From: Nitrospiraceae bacterium
GTDB lineage: Bacteria > Nitrospirota > Thermodesulfovibrionia > UBA6902
Direction of reading: 5' to 3'
NCBI GenBank assembly: GCA_020356065.1
Contig: CP070632.1
Coordinates: 1,145,030-1,201,660, forward strand
Length of the DNA stretch: 56,631 nucleotides
Position 1 is the first letter of the stretch. Each line of letters begins with the position of its first letter. Below, piece after piece: positions 53,090-56,631 of the stretch. The notes beneath the pieces were generated by a model. The model saw nothing but the letters and a program-made list of their open reading frames with translations, made no database searches and was not told where the DNA came from. The position numbers and the translations under genes were made by a program.

Positions 53090-53440
53090 TTAATTCTTCT
53101 TAACCTCTTTCAAAATCTTTTTTACTTCAGCTTCCAACTTGGGAATTTTATTTGTGATAACATCCCAGATGATATCTTTATTAATTCCAAAATATTCATG
53201 CACCACTATATCTCTCAGTCCAGCTGCCTTCTTCCAATCCACATTCTTGTATTTCTTACGAACATCGGCAGGCAAATGCTTTATCGCTTCACCAATAATC
53301 TGAATGTTTCTCATCACCGCGTCATAGGTTTTGTCATCTTTAAAGAATTCCTGCATGGACAGGTCTACTGTATAAGCACGGATTTTTTTTGAATGTGCCA
53401 GGATATCCTTTAGAAAAAGTGTCCAGTCTCTCTCAGGCAT
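53090..53440 (-). CDS. hepT: HepT-like ribonuclease toxin
   Basis: A 116-residue all-helical HEPN-domain protein. The catalytic RX4HXY motif is intact in LRDIVVHEYFG. The start MPERDWTLFLKDILAHSKKI is typical of the DUF86/HepT family, which cleaves RNA or is itself modified by its partner. It overlaps the upstream nucleotidyltransferase gene by 8 bases. Confidence 0.9.
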   Translation of the reverse strand: MPERDWTLFLKDILAHSKKIRAYTVDLSMQEFFKDDKTYDAVMRNIQIIGEAIKHLPADVRKKYKNVDWKKAAGLRDIVVHEYFGINKDIIWDVITNKIPKLEAEVKKILKEVKKN

Positions 53441-53738
53441 GGACTGCTTCCTTGAAGATAATCGGCTTCAGCTCTCTCCTGATAGAATTTTTTATGACAA
53501 GGTCTATTTTTTTTGAAGTAATCTTTTGAAGATAGAATTTCAGATCCATGAAATTGTCAAAAGTTCTGAATTTTGGCTTAAGCTCTACGAATATATCAAT
53601 ATCGCTTTTGCTGTTCTGTTCATTCCGAACATAAGACCCGAAAATAGCGATATCTGTTACTCCATATTTTTCAGACAAGGTCTTTTTATTAATCTTTAAA
53701 ATATGGAGAAGATTATTTATGGCTATCATTTTTCGCAT
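53433..53738 (-). CDS. mntA: MntA-like nucleotidyltransferase antitoxin
   Basis: A 101-residue minimal nucleotidyltransferase. The GSx10DxD motif is intact: GSYVRNEQNSKSDIDIF. In HepT/MntA modules this protein adds AMP to the Tyr of RX4HXY and so neutralises the toxin. It is the first gene of the pair on the minus strand. It may start at the second Met. Confidence 0.9.
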   Translation of the reverse strand: MRKMIAINNLLHILKINKKTLSEKYGVTDIAIFGSYVRNEQNSKSDIDIFVELKPKFRTFDNFMDLKFYLQKITSKKIDLVIKNSIRRELKPIIFKEAVHA

Positions 53739-53834
53739 TGTAAATCATCTATAGTATTCTTTATACTCTTTAAATTATAACAAAATTCAATTGATTCATC
53801 AGAAATACATACTTATAAATGATACTTCCCAATT

Positions 53835-54368
53835 ATGAATGAAACGAACAGAGATAAGATGCCCTGGCGAGGAAGGATTCTATCTGTTCAACCCCGAATT
53901 CGTCTTATGAGGTCTTTTGATGAGAGAAGTCATACCTATCTGGGATACACCCTTCAAGTGGAAGGTATTATCGGCGATGAAAAAAAGGTGTTTATAATTG
54001 CATTAGGCAAGGGAGTACATTCAAAACATCAGTTTCGTACTGGCAACACAGTAAGCGGAATGTCGCTCCCTGTATCTGATCCCCGAACTGAAACAGCAGA
54101 ATATTACAAGACAAGCAAACTGAAAATAATCGATCGAGGCTACTATTCTCAAAATGATGCTCCTCCCTATCACATGGTTCCACCATCATTGGAAGTATAC
54201 CGTGAGAGAGGGCATCGCAGACTTGATTCACGGACATATGGATCAAAATGTAAAACCTGTATATGGGGTTGCCTCATGCCAGTAGAAATAATAGTTGATC
54301 ACTGGAATCCTTCAAATAAAAATTACAGCATGGATTTAAGGTTGAGAAAATTGAAACGATCTATGTGA
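53835..54368 (+). CDS. Hypothetical protein with a CxxCxxxC cluster
   Basis: A 177-residue soluble protein. The N-terminal half looks beta-rich (GYTLQVEGIIGDEKKVFIIAL, FRTGNTVSGMSLPV), compatible with an OB-like fold. The C-terminal third has a tight Cys cluster CKTCIWGCLMP followed by HWNPSNKNYSM, possible zinc or iron-sulfur ligands. No family is named with confidence. It is transcribed convergently with glnA and divergent from the MntA/HepT module. Confidence 0.55.
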   Translation: MNETNRDKMPWRGRILSVQPRIRLMRSFDERSHTYLGYTLQVEGIIGDEKKVFIIALGKGVHSKHQFRTGNTVSGMSLPVSDPRTETAEYYKTSKLKIIDRGYYSQNDAPPYHMVPPSLEVYRERGHRRLDSRTYGSKCKTCIWGCLMPVEIIVDHWNPSNKNYSMDLRLRKLKRSM

Positions 54369-54377
54369 ATCACACAC

Positions 54378-55700
54378 TTAAATATCAATATACTTCTCTA
54401 CCTCCCACTTTGTTACTTGCATTTTAAATTCATTCCATTCTCTTGTTTTAATATTAATATATTTTTTATAGAGGTGATCACCCAGTACTTCCTGCATTAA
54501 TTTATTTTTTTTCAACTCATAAATTGCCTCAAAGAGAGAAGATGGTAGCGTTTCTATTTTTCTGGATAATAATTTGGCTTCGTCAAACTTATATAAATCT
54601 TCCTCTACGGGAGCAGGTAATTCTATTTTATGTTCAATGCCGTCAAGCCCTGCTGCCAGCATCACTGCGAAGGCAAGATAAGGGTTGCATGCAGGGTCAG
54701 GACATCTCAACTCCATCCTTGCTGTATTAGGCTTGTCTTCAAACCAATGCGGGACCCGTATAAGCGCTGACCTGTTTATTCTCGCCCACGCAATATACAC
54801 CGGGGCTTCAAATCCTGTAACCAGCCTTTTATATGAATTGACCGTGGGGCACAGAATTGCCATCATTCCTTTTATGTGCTTAAGCTGGCCTGCAATAAAA
54901 TTATATGCAGTCTTTGAAAGATTATATTCATCATTGGGGCTGAAAAATACGTTTTTTTTCAGTTTAGTGCTGAAGAGACTCTGATGCACATGCATCCCCG
55001 AACCGGCCAAGTTCATAACCGGTTTTGGCATAAATGAAGCCCTTAATCCGTGCCTTTGCGCAATAGACTTGACCGTGACTCTTAATGTGAGCAGCCTGTC
55101 GGCTGTCGTAAGGGCATCATCATATCTGAAGTCTATCTCATGCTGACCGGGAGAGACTTCATGATGAGACGCTTCCACCTCAATTCCAAGTGTTTCAAGC
55201 GCGGCGGTAATATCTTTCCTTATGGTATGCGCTTCGTCGGTAGCCAGGTCAAAATATCCACCGTTATCGACCGGGGTGAGAGTAACGGAATCATTTCTGA
55301 AAAGGAAAAATTCGGGCTCTGGGCCTGTATTATATACATAACCCATTTTACGTGCCTTCTTTAAAATAGTCTTTAAAATGAATCTTGGATCACCCTGAAA
55401 TGGATTGCCGTCGGGTTTGTAAATGTCGCAAATAAGTCTTGCCGTATTGCCTTCCGGTGAGTTGAGCCAAGGAATTACCGCATACGAATCCGGAGCGGGT
55501 TTCAGATAAAGGTCACTTTCATGAATCCGCGCAAACCCCTCAATAGAAGAACCGTCAAACCATGCGCCTGATTTCAGGATATCCGGCAGGTTCTTGATAG
55601 GAGCTGTGACCTGTTTTAAAGAACCCATCATATCTGTGAACTGAAGATTAAGGAACATTACCTTATCTTTTTTTGCCTTTTCTAATACTTCTTTTATCAT
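54378..55700 (-). CDS. glnA: Glutamine synthetase, type I
   Basis: A 440-residue cytoplasmic enzyme making glutamine from glutamate, ammonia and ATP. It has the N-terminal DMMGSLKQVT and WFDGSSIEGF, the metal-binding PEPEFFLF and EASHHEVSPGQHEID, NLAGSGMHVHQSLF, and RIPH-type RINRSALIRVP. The length and absence of the extra GSI-beta loop indicate the GSI-alpha class, so adenylylation control is unlikely. Its start overlaps the glnB stop by four bases. It is regulated together with PII and the NrpR-like gene. Confidence 0.95.
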   Translation of the reverse strand: MIKEVLEKAKKDKVMFLNLQFTDMMGSLKQVTAPIKNLPDILKSGAWFDGSSIEGFARIHESDLYLKPAPDSYAVIPWLNSPEGNTARLICDIYKPDGNPFQGDPRFILKTILKKARKMGYVYNTGPEPEFFLFRNDSVTLTPVDNGGYFDLATDEAHTIRKDITAALETLGIEVEASHHEVSPGQHEIDFRYDDALTTADRLLTLRVTVKSIAQRHGLRASFMPKPVMNLAGSGMHVHQSLFSTKLKKNVFFSPNDEYNLSKTAYNFIAGQLKHIKGMMAILCPTVNSYKRLVTGFEAPVYIAWARINRSALIRVPHWFEDKPNTARMELRCPDPACNPYLAFAVMLAAGLDGIEHKIELPAPVEEDLYKFDEAKLLSRKIETLPSSLFEAIYELKKNKLMQEVLGDHLYKKYINIKTREWNEFKMQVTKWEVEKYIDI

Positions 55701-56041
55701 TTTATAGCCTCCTCATTTTTCTCGCCTGTTCTAATCCTCACTATATTCTGCATATTGTACACAAATATCTTTCCATCTCCAATCTCTCCTGTTTTGGCTG
55801 ATTTAATTATTATATTCACCACTTCTTCCACTTTTTCATCAGGGACTGCAACCTCTATTTTTATCTTTGGGAGAAAGATTACTTCTTCCTTATCTGCTTC
55901 CCCATTAATCCTGAAGTGCCCTTTTTGTCGACCAAAACCTTTCACTTCAACAATGGTCATCCCCTGTATACCCGCATCTGTCAAGGCCTTCTTTACATCA
56001 TCAAGTTTGAAGTGCTTTATTATTGCAGCAACATTTTTCAT
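55697..56041 (-). CDS. glnB: PII nitrogen regulatory protein with an unusual T-loop
   Basis: A 114-residue PII protein. The start MKNVAAIIKHFKLDDVKKAL, VKGFGRQKGH, FLPKIKIEVAV and the C-terminal TGEIGDGKIFVYNM segment are standard. The T-loop between GRQKGH and FLPK reads FRINGEADKEEVI. It has no Tyr at the usual uridylylation site (Tyr51 of E. coli GlnB) and one residue more than the common loop. Control by uridylylation is therefore unlikely; binding of 2-oxoglutarate and ATP/ADP can still operate. It probably regulates GlnA or the NrpR-like protein, being flanked by both. Confidence 0.92.
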   Translation of the reverse strand: MKNVAAIIKHFKLDDVKKALTDAGIQGMTIVEVKGFGRQKGHFRINGEADKEEVIFLPKIKIEVAVPDEKVEEVVNIIIKSAKTGEIGDGKIFVYNMQNIVRIRTGEKNEEAIK

Positions 56042-56631
56042 AAATGCATCTTTAGGGAATCCTTGAAACTCATCAACTTTGAGTATTCATAAAGAGTTGA
56101 CATGGCTTTGCTTTCTGAATTAATTCCAGATTCTTCAAGCGCTGCAATGGGATTTAAACCACCCACGATTACAATGCCTGCTTTATCAATACCAACCGGC
56201 ATCTCAAGTAATGGCTGATTTGGTTTGCCTATAAGTAAAATGCCACCAATGCCTATTTTGGCAATTTTTTTAGCAAGCATATGTGCCTCATCCACGCATA
56301 CTACAGGCACTTCCCTGAAACTTGCAAGGATTCTTCCGGTGCCGTTTCTGACTGCACTGATTACATCAGTCATATTACTTCTGATGAAAATTTCGAGGGG
56401 GTCTAATGAGGAACCCTCATAGCTTATTAACGCAGCGAATCTTGACGGTTCGGTATCTTCTGTCTGAAGCACACCGCCGAATTTCGACACAAGAGGGATT
56501 CCAGACTTTAAAAATATACCGTTAATAGTAACACTGCAAACCGTGCCCAGCCCGACCTTTCCCTCAGGCACAATAACATCGCCTATTTGTTCTCCTTCTC
56601 CCGCAATAACCAGTCTGTCGCTCATTACATA
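56038..56631 (-). CDS. NrpR-like (DUF128) nitrogen regulator, partial
   Basis: At least 195 residues, with the frame open through the window edge, so the N-terminus is missing. The visible part has the DUF128 regulatory domain: GLGTVCSVTINGIFLKSGIPL, FGGVLQTED, ISYEGSSLDPLEIFI, and the ligand-pocket region IGIGGILLIGKPNQP followed by IVIVGGLNPIAALEESG. In archaea NrpR represses nitrogen genes and is released by 2-oxoglutarate. A wHTH DNA-binding domain would be expected off the window. It overlaps glnB by four bases, so it is first in the operon nrpR-glnB-glnA. Confidence 0.85.
   Translation of the reverse strand, partial: YVMSDRLVIAGEGEQIGDVIVPEGKVGLGTVCSVTINGIFLKSGIPLVSKFGGVLQTEDTEPSRFAALISYEGSSLDPLEIFIRSNMTDVISAVRNGTGRILASFREVPVVCVDEAHMLAKKIAKIGIGGILLIGKPNQPLLEMPVGIDKAGIVIVGGLNPIAALEESGINSESKAMSTLYEYSKLMSFKDSLKMHL

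Noticed and set aside
1-56631. CRISPR array
   Set aside because: No regularly spaced identical short repeats were seen on reading the window.

Overview
The window reads as chromosome of a Gram-negative, probably anaerobic or microaerophilic bacterium. Support for this: an outer-membrane lipid transport (Mla) operon with a lipoprotein, a Bacillus-type succinate dehydrogenase/fumarate reductase, an Aquifex-type aconitase, rubrerythrin and Fe-type superoxide dismutase, a probable selenoprotein, c-di-GMP signalling proteins, and an NrpR-like/PII/glutamine synthetase operon. This mix is most familiar from Nitrospirota or Desulfobacterota-like lineages, but no rRNA or other phylogenetic marker is present, so the placement is an inference.

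Layout. 1-5503: tail of a universal stress protein, a fumarylacetoacetase-family hydrolase, sdhCAB and an AEC permease. 5557-6420: a consensus promoter driving two tiny ORFs, then non-coding DNA. 6421-12793: uvrC with an overlapping APH-fold gene, a zinc-ribbon protein, a HExxH protein, a small nuclease-like gene and a divergent pgk. 12794-14400: a scar region with a PilZ gene broken by a 4-bp duplication, a decayed partial copy of the next gene, and a VapC remnant. 14473-18662: a GT-B-like protein, then rubrerythrin, malate dehydrogenase and glutamate dehydrogenase. 18778-26317 (minus strand): aconitase, citrate synthase, mlaEFDCA (MlaF carries a degenerate GGDEF domain) and a 51-aa basic protein. 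26507-30703: ThDP enzyme, aldehyde dehydrogenase, gamma carbonic anhydrase and a membrane protein. 30715-34680: repeats, a truncated unknown gene, a receiver-GGDEF-EAL regulator, MarC, and a decayed groES/groEL/transposase chimera. 35373-41653: a kinase-fold protein, an acidic exported protein plus a receiver behind a sigma-54-like site, an agmatine deiminase-like exported enzyme, a small paralogue of the 51-aa protein, ctaB, a P5C dehydrogenase remnant and sodB. 41824-42110: a promoter, a GEMM/c-di-GMP-I-like leader RNA and a 34-aa membrane peptide. 42213-46396: envelope and unknown genes, a frameshifted NRDE gene, a C_GCAxxG_C_C-family gene with an in-frame TGA at its first Cys position (likely selenocysteine), and a flavodoxin-like protein. 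46570-51809 (minus strand): an operon of a RecB/Cas4-like nuclease-FeS helicase, a pseudo-DnaQ/GIY-YIG protein and an Mre11/SbcD-like phosphoesterase. 51860-53738: two toxin-antitoxin modules; the RelE/Phd-type one lies between two diverged direct repeats that carry a tRNA T-arm-like end. 54378-56631: glnA, glnB and an nrpR-like gene (minus strand), running off the window.

Metabolically, sdhCAB, mdh, gltA and acn give much of a TCA cycle, and gdh, glnA, glnB and nrpR cover ammonia assimilation. A second thread is c-di-GMP: an apparently complete GGDEF-EAL regulator, a dead GGDEF on a transporter ATPase, a broken PilZ gene and a candidate c-di-GMP-type riboswitch. The most unusual items are the selenoprotein candidate, the MlaF-GGDEF fusion, the three-gene nuclease/helicase operon, the repeat-flanked toxin-antitoxin cassette, the GEMM-like leader on a tiny membrane peptide, and the chaperonin-transposase chimera.
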